A stretch of 64,000 nt of DNA from an uncultured Bacteroides sp. GTDB lineage: Bacteria; Bacteroidota; Bacteroidia; Bacteroidales; Bacteroidaceae. Location of the stretch: the NCBI GenBank assembly GCA_945833835.1, contig CAMAFR010000003.1, positions 1 through 64,000 of the forward strand, read 5' to 3'. Numbering within the stretch: the stretch's first letter is position 1; the number at the start of each line of letters is the position of its first letter. Shown in pieces: positions 8,152-17,800 of this stretch. The position numbers and the translations under genes were made by a program. The notes below the pieces were generated by a model. It was not told where the DNA came from. It worked only from the letters and a program-made list of their open reading frames with translations, and made no database searches.

Positions 8152-8727
8152 TTATACTCCCAGGTGCTCCAACAGTATCTTCACTCCGATACCTATCAGC
8201 ACCAGCCCGCCGAAAATCTCCATGCGGAAATGGAAACGCCGCCCGAAGAAGACCCCGATGAGGAAGCCGGCCACAGACAGGACAAACGAGGCAAGCCCGA
8301 TGGCCAGCAACGGGAAACCGAGCTGCCCGACCGATGTGTAGCCGGCAAAGGCGAAGGAAATGCCCACCGCCAACGCATCGATGCTGGTGGCCACAGCCAA
8401 CGAGAGGATGGTACGCATCCGGGTAGGGTCAAAGTGCTGGGTGTCGTCCTCATCGCGAAAACCCTCGCACAACATACGGACACCCAGAAACAGCAGCAGG
8501 CCGAAGGCCATCCAATGGTCATACTCCTCAATGAGATGCTGGAAACGACTGGCCCCCAACCACCCGAGGAAGGGCATCAGGGCCTGGAACAGGCCGAAGA
8601 AGAAGGCCATGGTCAACACGGTGCGCCACAAGGTGCGCTTCAGGATAGCTCCGCTGGCCACCGACACCGTAAAGCAGTCGATAGCCAGACTGACGGCCAG
8701 CAAAATGACTTCAACAAAATACATCAT
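8152..8727 (-). CDS. mntP: MntP-family manganese efflux pump
   Basis: A 191-aa membrane protein with six predicted helices in two repeats. The repeat signatures AVSLAIDCFTVSVASG and AVATSIDALAVGISFAF carry the Asp residues needed for Mn2+ export in this family. A charged loop (GFRDEDDTQHFDP) separates the halves. It lies 5 bp after the DUF6048 gene, so cotranscription is likely. Confidence 0.92.
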   Translation of the reverse strand: MMYFVEVILLAVSLAIDCFTVSVASGAILKRTLWRTVLTMAFFFGLFQALMPFLGWLGASRFQHLIEEYDHWMAFGLLLFLGVRMLCEGFRDEDDTQHFDPTRMRTILSLAVATSIDALAVGISFAFAGYTSVGQLGFPLLAIGLASFVLSVAGFLIGVFFGRRFHFRMEIFGGLVLIGIGVKILLEHLGV

Positions 8728-8732
8728 GACGG

Positions 8733-9443
8733 TTAAAACGGCAGGTTATACATCAGGTGATAGTTCAGGTTGAAGGCGGTACCCGAGTTCTTGCCGAATC
8801 CTGGCACATACCAAGGGACGGCGTTCTCGGTCGCTCCCACACTCAGCCTCATCTTGTAGCGCAACGACCAGCCCATGTGGAACGCCTTGTAGATGCGTAC
8901 TTTCACACCGACCACGGCCTCTATCCAGCTGGCGTTGCTCTTGATGCCTTCGTAGCGGAAAGGGACGCTGCCCCCATAGTGAGGGTCCTCCATATCAGGC
9001 CCACCCACATCGTACTTGAATGAGGACAGGGCATAGCGCAGGCCCACGGCCAGATAACCGGGCAAATAGGGTTTCTTATGGAAGACATTGTAATCCATCC
9101 CGATACGGAAATAGGGGGCCGACGTCTTGTAGTGCATGTCGTTGTCATCGTTCGTGCTGTCGGTCTTGCCATACCCCACTTCCAGCGTAGGCAGGAAACG
9201 GTTCTTCAGATTGCATTGCAGTTGCAGCTCGGTATTGAAGATGTCACTGCCCAGCACATAATGGCTGATGGGTCCCGCCACTTCGAGCCCGACCGCCATG
9301 CCTTGGTAGAAAGGTACCTCCGTGGGAGTGCCGGCAGCGTCCTTCCGGTCCTGACGCTGCTGTGCCTGCACAGGCACGGCCGACCAACACAGGCAACTAA
9401 TCAGCCACAGCAGGGAAATAAATCTGGAAGTTCTCTTTTTCAT
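8733..9443 (-). CDS. DUF6048-family outer-membrane beta-barrel protein
   Basis: A 236-aa protein with a cleavable signal peptide ending VPVQAQ and alternating hydrophobic/aromatic strands ending in YHLMYNLPF, a C-terminal aromatic as in outer-membrane barrels. I match it from memory to DUF6048. Its start overlaps the end of the DUF6452 gene by 47 bp in another frame, which implies tight translational coupling. Function is unknown. Confidence 0.7.
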   Translation of the reverse strand: MKKRTSRFISLLWLISCLCWSAVPVQAQQRQDRKDAAGTPTEVPFYQGMAVGLEVAGPISHYVLGSDIFNTELQLQCNLKNRFLPTLEVGYGKTDSTNDDNDMHYKTSAPYFRIGMDYNVFHKKPYLPGYLAVGLRYALSSFKYDVGGPDMEDPHYGGSVPFRYEGIKSNASWIEAVVGVKVRIYKAFHMGWSLRYKMRLSVGATENAVPWYVPGFGKNSGTAFNLNYHLMYNLPF

Positions 9444-9879
9444 TGTTGTCTATGTGGGGATTGGTAATCACAATCGAGTCAATCAAGTGACGGGTGGTCT
9501 GCACCGCCCGCACCTCGTGGAACATCATCGAGCCGCAGTCGATGTTCATAAAGTGGGGGATATTGCGGTGGGTCACCGTGATGGTGTCTGTCGTCTGGTC
9601 GGGATAGACCAGGATGAACCGGGTCTGGTCGGCATAGCTCAACGGCAGACTGAAGCTTTGCGCATTGGCCTGCTTGTTGACAATGGTGTCTTTGCCGCCG
9701 GCCTCTGTCTCACCGATGACACTCACCGCCGAGGTAAAGGACACGTTGCGCCCGTTGGCGTCCTTCAAGTTGAAACAGGCATACGACAGGGCGTTGGGCG
9801 GACAGTTCTCCACCTCACACGACGGAACCAGCAACAGGGCCGCCACCGCCACACCTCCTGAAAACAACAACCGTCTCAT
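9397..9879 (-). CDS. DUF6452-family lipoprotein
   Basis: A 160-aa protein with a lipoprotein signal (lipobox region LLVPSC) and a beta-rich mature part. The cysteines ENCPPN and ALSYACF near the new N-terminus are characteristic. It pairs with the overlapping DUF6048 barrel gene, suggesting an outer-membrane lipoprotein/barrel partnership. Function is unknown. Confidence 0.7.
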   Translation of the reverse strand: MRRLLFSGGVAVAALLLVPSCEVENCPPNALSYACFNLKDANGRNVSFTSAVSVIGETEAGGKDTIVNKQANAQSFSLPLSYADQTRFILVYPDQTTDTITVTHRNIPHFMNIDCGSMMFHEVRAVQTTRHLIDSIVITNPHIDNNEKENFQIYFPAVAD

Positions 9880-9882
9880 GAA

Positions 9883-10833
9883 TCAGAGCTCTTTTTCTAT
9901 TTGGTACTTGTTGCGCTCCGGCGAATTACGCGCAATCAGTTCTCCTAAGAAACCGGCCAGGAACAGCTGTGTGCCGATGACCATCGTGGTCAGCGCCAAA
10001 TAGAAATAGGGATTGTCCGTCACCAACCGGTACGGGTTGCCCGCATACATGTCGTAGAGCTTCATGCCGCCCACGGCCATCACTGCCAGAAAACCGAACA
10101 GAAACATCAGGGAGCCCAGGAACCCGAAGATATGCATCGGCTTGACACCGAAAGTGGACAGGAACCACAAGGTCAGCAAATCCAGATAGCCGTTGACGAA
10201 ACGGTTCAACCCGAACTTGGTCTTGCCGTACTTGCGTGCCTGGTGGTGTACCACCTTCTCGCCAATGCGGGTGAAGCCCGCGTTCTTGGCCAGGTAGGGG
10301 ATGTAGCGGTGCATCTCGCCATACACCTCAATATTCTTCACCACCTCGCGGCGATAGGCTTTCAGCCCGCAATTGAAATCGTGCAGGTTGTGGATGCCCG
10401 ACACAGCACGTGCCGTGGCATTGAACAGCTTGGTGGGAATGGTCTTCGACAACGGGTCGTAACGCTTCTGCTTCCACCCCGACACCAGGTCGTATCCTTC
10501 ATACATCACCATGCTGAACAGTTGCGGAATCTCGTCGGGGCTGTCCTGCAAGTCGGCATCCATTGTAATGACCACATCGCCCTCGGCACGCTCGAAGCCA
10601 CAATACAGGGCCGGCGACTTGCCGTAGTTGCGACGGAACTTCACTCCCCTCACCTCGGGATGGGCGGCCTTCAGCTCCTCAATCACCTGCCAGGAGCGGT
10701 CGGTGCTGCCGTCGTTCACAAATATCACCTCGTAAGTGAAATGATAGTCCTTCATCACTCTGTCTATCCAAGCCAGCAGTTCGGGCAAGGATTCTTCTTC
10801 ATTATATAAAGGTATGACTACTGATATGTCCAT
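9883..10833 (-). CDS. Membrane-anchored family 2 glycosyltransferase (dolichyl-/polyprenyl-phosphate sugar synthase type)
   Basis: The 316-aa protein has a GT-A fold: VVIPLYNEEESLPELL at the N-terminus, VNDGSTD for nucleotide binding, and DADLQDSPDEIP as the DXD-type metal site. Two C-terminal helices (near residues 235-260 and 270-295) anchor it. This layout is typical of GtrB/ArnC-like enzymes that load a sugar onto a polyprenyl phosphate. It sits between DUF4199 and DUF6452 with very short gaps, so it belongs to the same operon. The sugar is not predictable. Confidence 0.9.
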   Translation of the reverse strand: MDISVVIPLYNEEESLPELLAWIDRVMKDYHFTYEVIFVNDGSTDRSWQVIEELKAAHPEVRGVKFRRNYGKSPALYCGFERAEGDVVITMDADLQDSPDEIPQLFSMVMYEGYDLVSGWKQKRYDPLSKTIPTKLFNATARAVSGIHNLHDFNCGLKAYRREVVKNIEVYGEMHRYIPYLAKNAGFTRIGEKVVHHQARKYGKTKFGLNRFVNGYLDLLTLWFLSTFGVKPMHIFGFLGSLMFLFGFLAVMAVGGMKLYDMYAGNPYRLVTDNPYFYLALTTMVIGTQLFLAGFLGELIARNSPERNKYQIEKEL

Positions 10834-10856
10834 GTGGGTTGATATATTTTATAGGT

Positions 10857-11378
10857 TCATTTTCTCACCAGCCATGCCGTCAGCAGGGCAATCGGTGTAC
10901 AATAGAAAACATTCTGCCAAGCCAGCCAGAAGGTCTTCTGGAGGGCACTCCATGCGGCCACTTCCTCGAACACCTTGACAGACTGTTCGATGAGCTCCAG
11001 CATCTCTCCTTGCGCCACCTCCTGCGCCAGCCTTAACTGAGCCTCATAGGCACCCGCCAGAAAGCCGTTGTCCAGGTAACGGAAATACAGATAGTGCCCC
11101 AAGAATGTGAGCATCATGGCGGCAATGTACATGAGCCACTGGAACAGGAATCCCCGTCCGAATCCCAGCTTTCCCCCGCAGTAACGGTCCCGGTACTGTT
11201 TGACATAGGTATAGCCCAGGAAAGGCACCGCCAACGTGCAGACGATGAAAAGCAGGTGCAGGAAAGGCACCTGAAATCCCAGCGGTATCAGCGTGAACTT
11301 GAGAATCCAGTACAGCCCCATATAGGTGCCATAGCGCAAAGCGGCTTCCTGAAGTGTGGTCGGTTTGTTGGTTGTCAT
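10857..11378 (-). CDS. DUF4199 membrane protein
   Basis: A 173-aa protein with four hydrophobic segments, including VPFLHLLFIVCTLAVPFLGY and a C-terminal FYCTPIALLTAWLVRK. The layout fits DUF4199, a Bacteroidetes membrane family that usually precedes a GT2 glycosyltransferase, as here. The ORF track begins at a TTG; I prefer the ATG at 11378 (MTTNK). It is the first gene of the minus-strand operon. Confidence 0.8.
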   Translation of the reverse strand: MTTNKPTTLQEAALRYGTYMGLYWILKFTLIPLGFQVPFLHLLFIVCTLAVPFLGYTYVKQYRDRYCGGKLGFGRGFLFQWLMYIAAMMLTFLGHYLYFRYLDNGFLAGAYEAQLRLAQEVAQGEMLELIEQSVKVFEEVAAWSALQKTFWLAWQNVFYCTPIALLTAWLVRK

Positions 11379-11410
11379 CGGCAAAGTAGCTTCTTACTGT
11401 TAAGATTCGG

Positions 11411-11439
11411 CAAAAGTACATTTTTTATCCCTATAAAAG
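11411..11439 (-). promoter_or_regulatory. Promoter of the DUF4199-GT2-DUF6452-DUF6048-mntP-apbE operon
   Basis: A minus-strand TACTTTTG at 11418-11411 matches the -7 box. The -33 region reads CTTTTA, a weak match. The start would lie near 11404, about 25 nt before the DUF4199 ATG. Confidence 0.45.
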
Positions 11440-11502
11440 CGTATCATCGGTCTTAAAAAACGCATTCTACAACAACAAATTGCATTTTTTTTGCATGAGG
11501 CC

Positions 11503-11532
11503 TTGCAGAATCAAAAATAATGCCTACCTTTG
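11503..11532 (+). promoter_or_regulatory. Promoter of ffs and tRNA-Thr
   Basis: TTGC at 11503 and TACCTTTG at 11525-11532 are 18-19 bp apart. Transcription would start near 11540, a few bases before the SRP RNA. Confidence 0.7.
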
Positions 11533-11550
11533 CACCCGCAAACAAGAAAC

Positions 11551-11650
11551 ACGGGTAAGTCCCATACGGCCAGCTCCCTTCGAATCCTCCAGGGCTTGAT
11601 CGCAGCAAAGGTAGTTGGTTGTAGCGGCGCGATATGGTCAGCTTACCCAC
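11551..11650 (+). ncRNA. ffs: Signal recognition particle RNA, small bacterial type
   Basis: The ends pair (GGGTAAG at 11553 with CTTACCC at 11642), then CCATA with TATGG, giving a long hairpin. The tip holds the SRP helix-8 signature: CCAGGGC, a small loop, then GCAGCAAAGG, like the CAGG...GCAGCA core of the Ffh M-domain site. The apical loop reads TTGATC rather than the usual GGAA. About 100 nt is right for the Alu-less bacterial form. It lies between a good promoter and tRNA-Thr. The call rests on motif and fold only. Confidence 0.8.
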
Positions 11651-11652
11651 CC

Positions 11653-11726
11653 GCCTCTTTAGCTCAGTTGGCCAGAGCACGTGATTTGTAATCTCGGGGT
11701 CGTTGGTTCGAATCCGACAAGAGGCT
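11653..11726 (+). tRNA. tRNA-Thr(TGT)
   Basis: A full 74-nt cloverleaf: acceptor GCCTCTT/AAGAGGC, D arm GCTC/GAGC, T arm GTTGG/CCGAC with TTCGAAT, and anticodon loop TTTGTAA. The anticodon stem CGTGA/TCTCG has a central T-T mismatch. No CCA is encoded. It begins 3-5 bases after the SRP RNA, so both are probably cut from one transcript. Confidence 0.95.
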
Positions 11727-11727
11727 C

Positions 11728-11766
11728 AAAAAAAAGGATATACTTTCAGGGTATATCCTTTTTTTG
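11728..11766. terminator. Bidirectional terminator after tRNA-Thr
   Basis: A stem GGATATAC (11736-11743) with GTATATCC (11751-11758) is flanked by A-tract and T-tract on the two sides. It can end the ffs-tRNA transcript and the convergent Spy-like gene. Confidence 0.85.
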
Positions 11767-11784
11767 TGTGGTGTCAGCCCGCCG

Positions 11785-12369
11785 TCATCTTCCGGCCTGC
11801 TGTTGCGGATGCGGTGCAGGCAACGGACAACCTACCGGTTTCCCTGCACGTCTGTCAGGACAGGCTTGGGGCCGCTTGCCTTTGTCACGGCCTTCCTGGG
11901 GCGAGAAGATCATTTCCAACTGACGTGCGGTGAGGAACTTCGAGAAACGGTCGAGGTACTTCTCTTGTGTATCGGCCAGCAGACGACGTATCTGGATGCG
12001 GTGCTTCAACTGCTGACGGATTGCATCGTCAGAAAGCACCTCTTTTTGAGCCGGTTGACCAGATGCGATGGCCTTCTTCCCGGGACAATCCTTCCGGCAG
12101 TCGTTCAGTGCCCGGAGGTATTCCGTATAGAGCGGGACAAACTTGGCGGCGGCAGCCTCATCGAGCAGCAGACGACGCTGCATTTTCTGCACCCGTTGTT
12201 CGATACGTTGTTCGTCAGTAAGAGGTTTCCGCTCAGGACGTGCAGGCCGTCCCGCCTGAGAGACGCTCTCGGTGCCGGCACCCGCCGCGTAGCGGTTCTG
12301 TGCAAATGCCGTATTCATACTCAGCGTGACAGCCATCAGGGCTACGGTCAAAAATGGGATTGTTTTCAT
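11785..12369 (-). CDS. Spy/CpxP-like periplasmic protein
   Basis: A 194-aa protein with a signal peptide (VALMAVTLSMNTAFAQ) and a mainly helical, highly charged body. LTDEQRIEQRVQKMQRRLLL resembles the LTxxQ region of Spy/CpxP-type chaperone and envelope-stress proteins. The last 35 residues are low-complexity Pro/Arg/Gln. It has no gene partner; the terminator at 11728-11766 ends it. The family link is by pattern only. Confidence 0.6.
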   Translation of the reverse strand: MKTIPFLTVALMAVTLSMNTAFAQNRYAAGAGTESVSQAGRPARPERKPLTDEQRIEQRVQKMQRRLLLDEAAAAKFVPLYTEYLRALNDCRKDCPGKKAIASGQPAQKEVLSDDAIRQQLKHRIQIRRLLADTQEKYLDRFSKFLTARQLEMIFSPQEGRDKGKRPQACPDRRAGKPVGCPLPAPHPQQQAGR

Positions 12370-12551
12370 GTTCTTTTTCCTTTTGTTGGTGGTAAAAACG
12401 GAGCCTGTTCGGGAGGCTCCAGACCCGTTTGCGTTGCTTGTACAAGTTTATGGGTTAGAGTGTTGCAAAGGGTCTTGGTTTAACACAAAAGGAGAGATTT
12501 AACATAATAGATGAATGGATAGTAGATTTTCACATACCGGGCAACGGGAAA

Positions 12552-12604
12552 ACAAAAAAAGGTGGTCAGAACGAACGGCAATACTGACATTCGTTCTGAC
12601 CACC
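12552..12604 (-). terminator. Terminator of the RND-lpxA operon
   Basis: GGTGGTCAGAACGAA pairs perfectly over 15 bp with TTCGTTCTGACCACC across a 14-nt loop. On the minus strand it is followed by seven T residues. Confidence 0.85.
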
Positions 12605-12641
12605 CTCTCCCGACAGTGGCGACAGGTCCGGCACTGCCGGT

Positions 12642-13409
12642 TTAATGGATAATGCCCAGACGGGAAGACTCTACAAACGAGAGGATATGCTCAATCTCCG
12701 GCCCATAGGGAATCTGCTCACGGATGCGGATAAGGGCATCGTGCTGGGAAGTATTCGCCTTGTAGAGAATGCGATAGGCTTGTGCAATGTGCTTGATGAT
12801 GGTTTCAGAGAAGTTCACTTTCTCCAACACCATCGTATTGATGCTGTAGAACTCGATGGGGTCGTGTGCCGCCACGATGTAAGGAGGAATATCCTTGGTG
12901 AAACGGCAACCGCTCTGCACCACGGAGTACGTGCCCAGACGGGTGTTGCCCAGCATCAGGACATTCGACGTGAGGATGGCGCAATCTTCGATACGGCAGT
13001 TGCCCGACACCTGCGAGCCGTTGCCGATAATGCAATGGTTGCCTACCTCCACATCGTGGGACAGGCGTGCGCCGGTCATCACGAAGTTGCCGTTGCCCAC
13101 CACGGTGGCATGGCCGGCATGGGTGCCACGAATCAGGATGGCATTCTCACGGATGACATTGTCGTCACCCACCACACACAGGGTCTCCTCACCGGTAAAG
13201 GCAAAATCCTGAGGAACCGCCGACACGACGGCTCCCTGGTACACCTTGTTACGCTTGCCCAGGCGCGCACCGCTCATGATGCTGGCATAAGGCATAATCT
13301 CACAATCATCGCCTATCTCCACGTTCTTGTCTATATAGGCGAACGGATGAATCGTCACATTTTTGCCAATCTTGGCAGACGAGTCAACGTATGCTAACGG
13401 ACTAATCAT
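12642..13409 (-). CDS. lpxA: LpxA-type acyl-ACP--UDP-N-acetylglucosamine O-acyltransferase
   Basis: The 255-aa protein is a left-handed beta-helix of hexapeptide repeats (IGKNVTIHPF, IGDDCEIMPYA) with the LpxA helical C-terminus. The putative catalytic His lies in ARLSHDVEVGN, matching the AHDC position of E. coli LpxA. It would add the first acyl chain of lipid A. The start MISPLAYVD at 13409 is the family start. It lies only 23 bp after the OMF gene of an RND efflux operon, not beside lpxD or lpxC-fabZ as is usual, so it may be a second, divergent copy. Confidence 0.82.
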   Translation of the reverse strand: MISPLAYVDSSAKIGKNVTIHPFAYIDKNVEIGDDCEIMPYASIMSGARLGKRNKVYQGAVVSAVPQDFAFTGEETLCVVGDDNVIRENAILIRGTHAGHATVVGNGNFVMTGARLSHDVEVGNHCIIGNGSQVSGNCRIEDCAILTSNVLMLGNTRLGTYSVVQSGCRFTKDIPPYIVAAHDPIEFYSINTMVLEKVNFSETIIKHIAQAYRILYKANTSQHDALIRIREQIPYGPEIEHILSFVESSRLGIIH

Positions 13410-13432
13410 AGCTGTTGTCTTTAATGGGGTTA

Positions 13433-14827
13433 TCAATCTCGTCCTCCTCCCACTGCGCTATACAGGTTGATGACAGCCTGCATACGCTGGAAGTTATCGG
13501 CCACTTCACTCAGCTGTGCGCTCAGATGGTTCTGCTGGGCGGTCAGCACTTCCAGATAGGTGGCCTGTCCGCTCTGGAACAACGCGCGGGTATAGGTCAC
13601 GGCCTTCGCCAGCTGGTCTACCCGGCCCCGGTCTTCCACCAGTTTGTTGTTCTGGGTGTCAAACAGGAACAGCGCGTCGCTCACTTCCTTGCCAGCCGTG
13701 AGGATGGCGTGATGATAGGCCATACGGGCGATTTCCTCCTCTGCCTTCGACACCTTCAGGTTCGTCACCAGCTTGCCCTTGTTGAAGATGGGCTGTGTGA
13801 GTGAGGCCAACGCCTGCAGCATGAACACACCAGGATTGGCCACGGTCACGCCGGAACCATTGGTCCAGCCGGCGGTACCGGTGAGCGTAATGCCGGGATA
13901 GAAAGCCGCACGGGCCTGATTGGTCGTATAATAGGCACGGGCCAAGGTCATCTCGGCGATTTTCACATCCGGACGGTTCTCCAGCAACTGCAAGGGTACA
14001 CCGGCCAGCAGACGGTCGGGCATCACTTGTTCGTCAAGGGTAGAACGGTCTATGGCCTGCGGGGCTTTGGTCAGCAGCACAGACAAGGCGTTTTCCGTTT
14101 CGCGCACCTGGCGTTTCAGGTCCATGAGCGCGGCATCCACCTGATGGGCGGCCGCCCGCATCTGCACGACAGCAGCCTCAGTCGTCATACCGGCCACTTT
14201 CATCGCCTCCATCGTGCGCACGTTTTCCTTGAAGATGGCCGAGGTCTCGGTAGAGATGGCCACCTGGCGGTCCAACATCAGCAACGAGTAGTAGCAGTTG
14301 GCAATGGCGCAGATGATGCCCGAACGGGTAGCCTGCTGGGCATACTGGCTCTGCTGGTAGGCAGCCTGCTGTCCGCGCTTGCTGTTGAGGATTTTGCCGA
14401 ACAGGTCTATCTCCCAACTGGCGACAGCCGGCAAGGTATAGGCCTTGACGTAGCTGCCCCCGTCCATACTGGTGGTGGTTCCTTGCGGAGCCAGGTTGAG
14501 GGACGGCAGATACGACAACTTGGCGGACGTGAGCATCCATTTGGCCTCTTTCACACGCAAGGCGGCCGACTGCACATCCACATTGTTGGCCAGCCCTTCT
14601 TCTATCAAGGCCTGCAGCTTGGCATCGCGGAACACCTCTTTCCACGACAGGTTCCCCATGTTGGCGGTGTCAGCCTTCAGAGTTCCGGTCGCCGATGCCG
14701 GATCACGGAAGACATCGGCTATTTCCTCCTCCATCCCTTCGGGACGTTCGTATGACTTGTAGATGTGGCAGCTGCTCATCATGGCAGCCACACACATCAT
14801 TCCTATTATCTGTTTCTTCATGTTCAT
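13433..14827 (-). CDS. Outer-membrane efflux lipoprotein, TolC/OprM (NodT) family
   Basis: A 464-aa channel subunit with a lipoprotein signal (MCVAAMMSSC), so probably lipid-anchored like OprM. The two OEP repeats are visible: residues about 60-250 and 270-455, with the ENRPDVKIAEMTLARAYY signature. The ATG at 14827 overlaps the stop of the RND pump gene (TAATG); a second ATG lies two codons later. It forms the exit duct of the adjacent pump. Confidence 0.93.
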   Translation of the reverse strand: MNMKKQIIGMMCVAAMMSSCHIYKSYERPEGMEEEIADVFRDPASATGTLKADTANMGNLSWKEVFRDAKLQALIEEGLANNVDVQSAALRVKEAKWMLTSAKLSYLPSLNLAPQGTTTSMDGGSYVKAYTLPAVASWEIDLFGKILNSKRGQQAAYQQSQYAQQATRSGIICAIANCYYSLLMLDRQVAISTETSAIFKENVRTMEAMKVAGMTTEAAVVQMRAAAHQVDAALMDLKRQVRETENALSVLLTKAPQAIDRSTLDEQVMPDRLLAGVPLQLLENRPDVKIAEMTLARAYYTTNQARAAFYPGITLTGTAGWTNGSGVTVANPGVFMLQALASLTQPIFNKGKLVTNLKVSKAEEEIARMAYHHAILTAGKEVSDALFLFDTQNNKLVEDRGRVDQLAKAVTYTRALFQSGQATYLEVLTAQQNHLSAQLSEVADNFQRMQAVINLYSAVGGGRD

Positions 14828-17800
14828 TAATTTTTAGGCGAATATTGTTCAAGCTCCGATTCCATCTCGCTTTCGTCCAGGCTGTCCCATTCGATGGGCT
14901 TCACTTTCTCTTGCAGCCACTGGAACACCACGAACAGCACCGGTACGAGGAATATCTGGAAAATCATACCAATCAACATACCGCCAATGGCCGACGCACC
15001 CAGCGTACGGTTACCGTGCGCACCGACACCCATGGCCAGCATCAACGGGATCAGACCGACAATCATGGCCAACGAGGTCATCAGGATAGGACGCAGACGG
15101 GCAGCGGCTCCCAGCACGGCGGCCCAAGAGATGCTCATGCCCTGCTTGCGGCGGTCAAGGGCGAACTCAACAATCAGGATGGCGTTCTTCGCCAACAGAC
15201 CCATCAACATGATCAAGGCAATCTGCATGTAGATGTCGTTCGACATGGAGCCCAGAATCAGTTTCAGGGCAGGGATGCTGCCCAAGGCGGCAAAGCCATT
15301 GACGAAGAGGAAGCTGCCCAACAGACCGAACGGAACAGAGAGCAACACGGCCAGCGGCAGGATGTAGCTTTCATACTGTGCGCTCAGCAAGAGGTAGACA
15401 AACACGAAGCAGAGCACGAAAATCAATCCGGTGGTGCTGCCGCTGGTCTCGGCCTCCTCACGCGCCATACCACCCAGTTCGTAACCGAAACCGGCCGGAA
15501 GATTCTGCTTAGCCACCTCGGATATGGCCTGCAGAGCCTGACCGGAAGTGTAACCGGAGGCAGGGGCCACCATCACCTTCATAGAGGTGAACAGGTTGAA
15601 ACGGCTGATGTTGTCGGGACCGTATATCTTGCGGATGGACACATACTGCTCGATGGGAGCCATCTCGCCGTTGCGGTTGCGCACCTTGATGCCCTTGAGC
15701 GACTCCAGGTTGGCACGGGCTTCGGGGTCGGCCTGAACCATCACACGATACATCTTACCGAAACGGTTGAAGTTGGAGGCATACAGACCGCCGTAATATC
15801 CCTGCATGGTAGAGAGGATGTCACTCGGACTGATGCCGGCACGCTTGCACGCCGCCGCATCGATGTCAATCATGTACTGCGGGAAGTTGGGGTTGAACGA
15901 CGTCTGGGCCGAATTGATTTCGGGACGTGCCTTCAAGGCCGCGATGTAATTGTTCACCACGCTGAAGAACTTCTCCAGATCACCGCCGGTCTTGTCTTGC
16001 ATGTTCAGCTCGATGTCGCTCGATGCCGAGTAACCCGGAATCATCGGCGGCGCGAAGAAGAGCACCTGGGCCTCCTTGATGACTTTCTGCGCCCGCAGGA
16101 ACAGCGAGATGTACACCACGTCCGAGTTCTGCATCATGGAACGTTCTTCCCACGGCTTCAGCTTGATGATGAACGAGCCGTAAGACGGACCCTTACCGCC
16201 GATGAAGCTGAATCCCTGGATCATGGTGCGCGACTCGATGGCCGGGTCGGCGGCAATCAGGCTGTCCACACGCGCCAAGGTCTTGGCGGCCTGGGCCTGC
16301 GACGTGCCCGGAGGCAAGGTCACCGTACCCATGATAGAACCGGTATCCTCATTGGGCACCATACCGGTCGGGGTGGTGTTCATGAAGAAGACCAGCAGGA
16401 CGATAGAGGCGCCCACCAGTCCGAAGGACAGCCATTTCTTGTGGATAAAGAACACCACGCGTTTCTTGTAGCTCTTCAGCACCGTGTCGTAGGCGGCGTT
16501 GAACGAGGCGTGGAAACGATCCACCAGCGAGAGTTTCTTCTCCTTGCCGTGCCCGTCCAGCGAATGGGGCTTCAGGAACAGGGCGCACAAGGCCGGCGAG
16601 AGGGTCAAGGCATTCAAGGCGGAGAAGCCGATGGACACGGCCATCGTGATACCGAACTGGCGATAGAACGTACCGGCCGTACCGCTCATGAAGCTCACGG
16701 GGATGAACACAGACATCATGACCAGCGTGATGGAGACAATGGCGCCGCCCAACTCGCTCATGGCGTCGATAGACGCTTCACGAGAGGACTTGTAGCCCTG
16801 GTCCAGCTTGGCGTGGACACCCTCTACCACCACAATGGCATCGTCCACCACAATGGCAATGGCCAGCACCATGGCCGACAGCGTCAGCAGGTTCACACTG
16901 AAGCCGATGAGCTTCAGCACAAAGAAAGTGGCGATCAGCGCCACGGGGATGGCAATGGCAGGAATCAGTGTGGAGCGCATGTCCTGCAAGAAGACATACA
17001 CCACGATGAACACCAGCACGAAGGCCTCGAACAGCGTGTGGATAACCTCGTTGATAGAGGCGTAAAGGAAGTCGTTGGCATTCAGTGACACATTGACCTT
17101 CAAGCCCGAAGGCAGCGTTTCCTGAGCCTCGTCGAGCAGCTTCTGGATGTCGTTGATGGTTTCGGTGGCATTGGATCCGGCCATCTGGTAAACCACGCAG
17201 GTCACTGCCTCATGGCCGTTCACCCGGTTGCCCAGCGAGTAATCCAGACGTCCCATCTCGATGGTGGCGATGTCTTTCAGGTGCAGCACCGAACCGTCGG
17301 CCAACGATTTGATGACGATGTTCTCAAATTCTTCGGGCTGTTGCAGACGTCCTTTATAGCGGATGGTGTACTGGAACGTCAGGTCCGAGCGTTCGCCGAA
17401 CTGCCCCGGAGCGGCCTCGACATTCTGTTCGGCCAAGGCCGCCGACACGTCGGACGGCACCAGCTTGTACTGGGCCATCACGTCCGGCTTCAGCCAGATA
17501 CGCATGGAGTAGTCCTGGCCAAACACGTTGGCGTCGCCCACACCGCGCACACGCTGGATGAGCGGCACCAGGTTGATCTTGGCATAGTTTTCGATGAATT
17601 CGATACCGTAGCTGTCCGTCTCATCATAGATGGAAAACACCACGAGCATGGAGTTCTGTCGTTTTTGGGTGGTCACACCCACTTTGGTGACTTCGGCCGG
17701 CAGCAGACCTTGTGCCTTCGACACACGGTTCTGCACGTTCACGGCCGCCATGTCCGGGTCCGTGCCCTGCTTGAAGTAAATATCGATGCTGGCCGAACCG

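Noticed and set aside
14695-17088. 797-aa plus-strand ORF
   Set aside because: It is the antisense shadow of the RND pump gene; His/Gln/Arg-rich composition with no domain.
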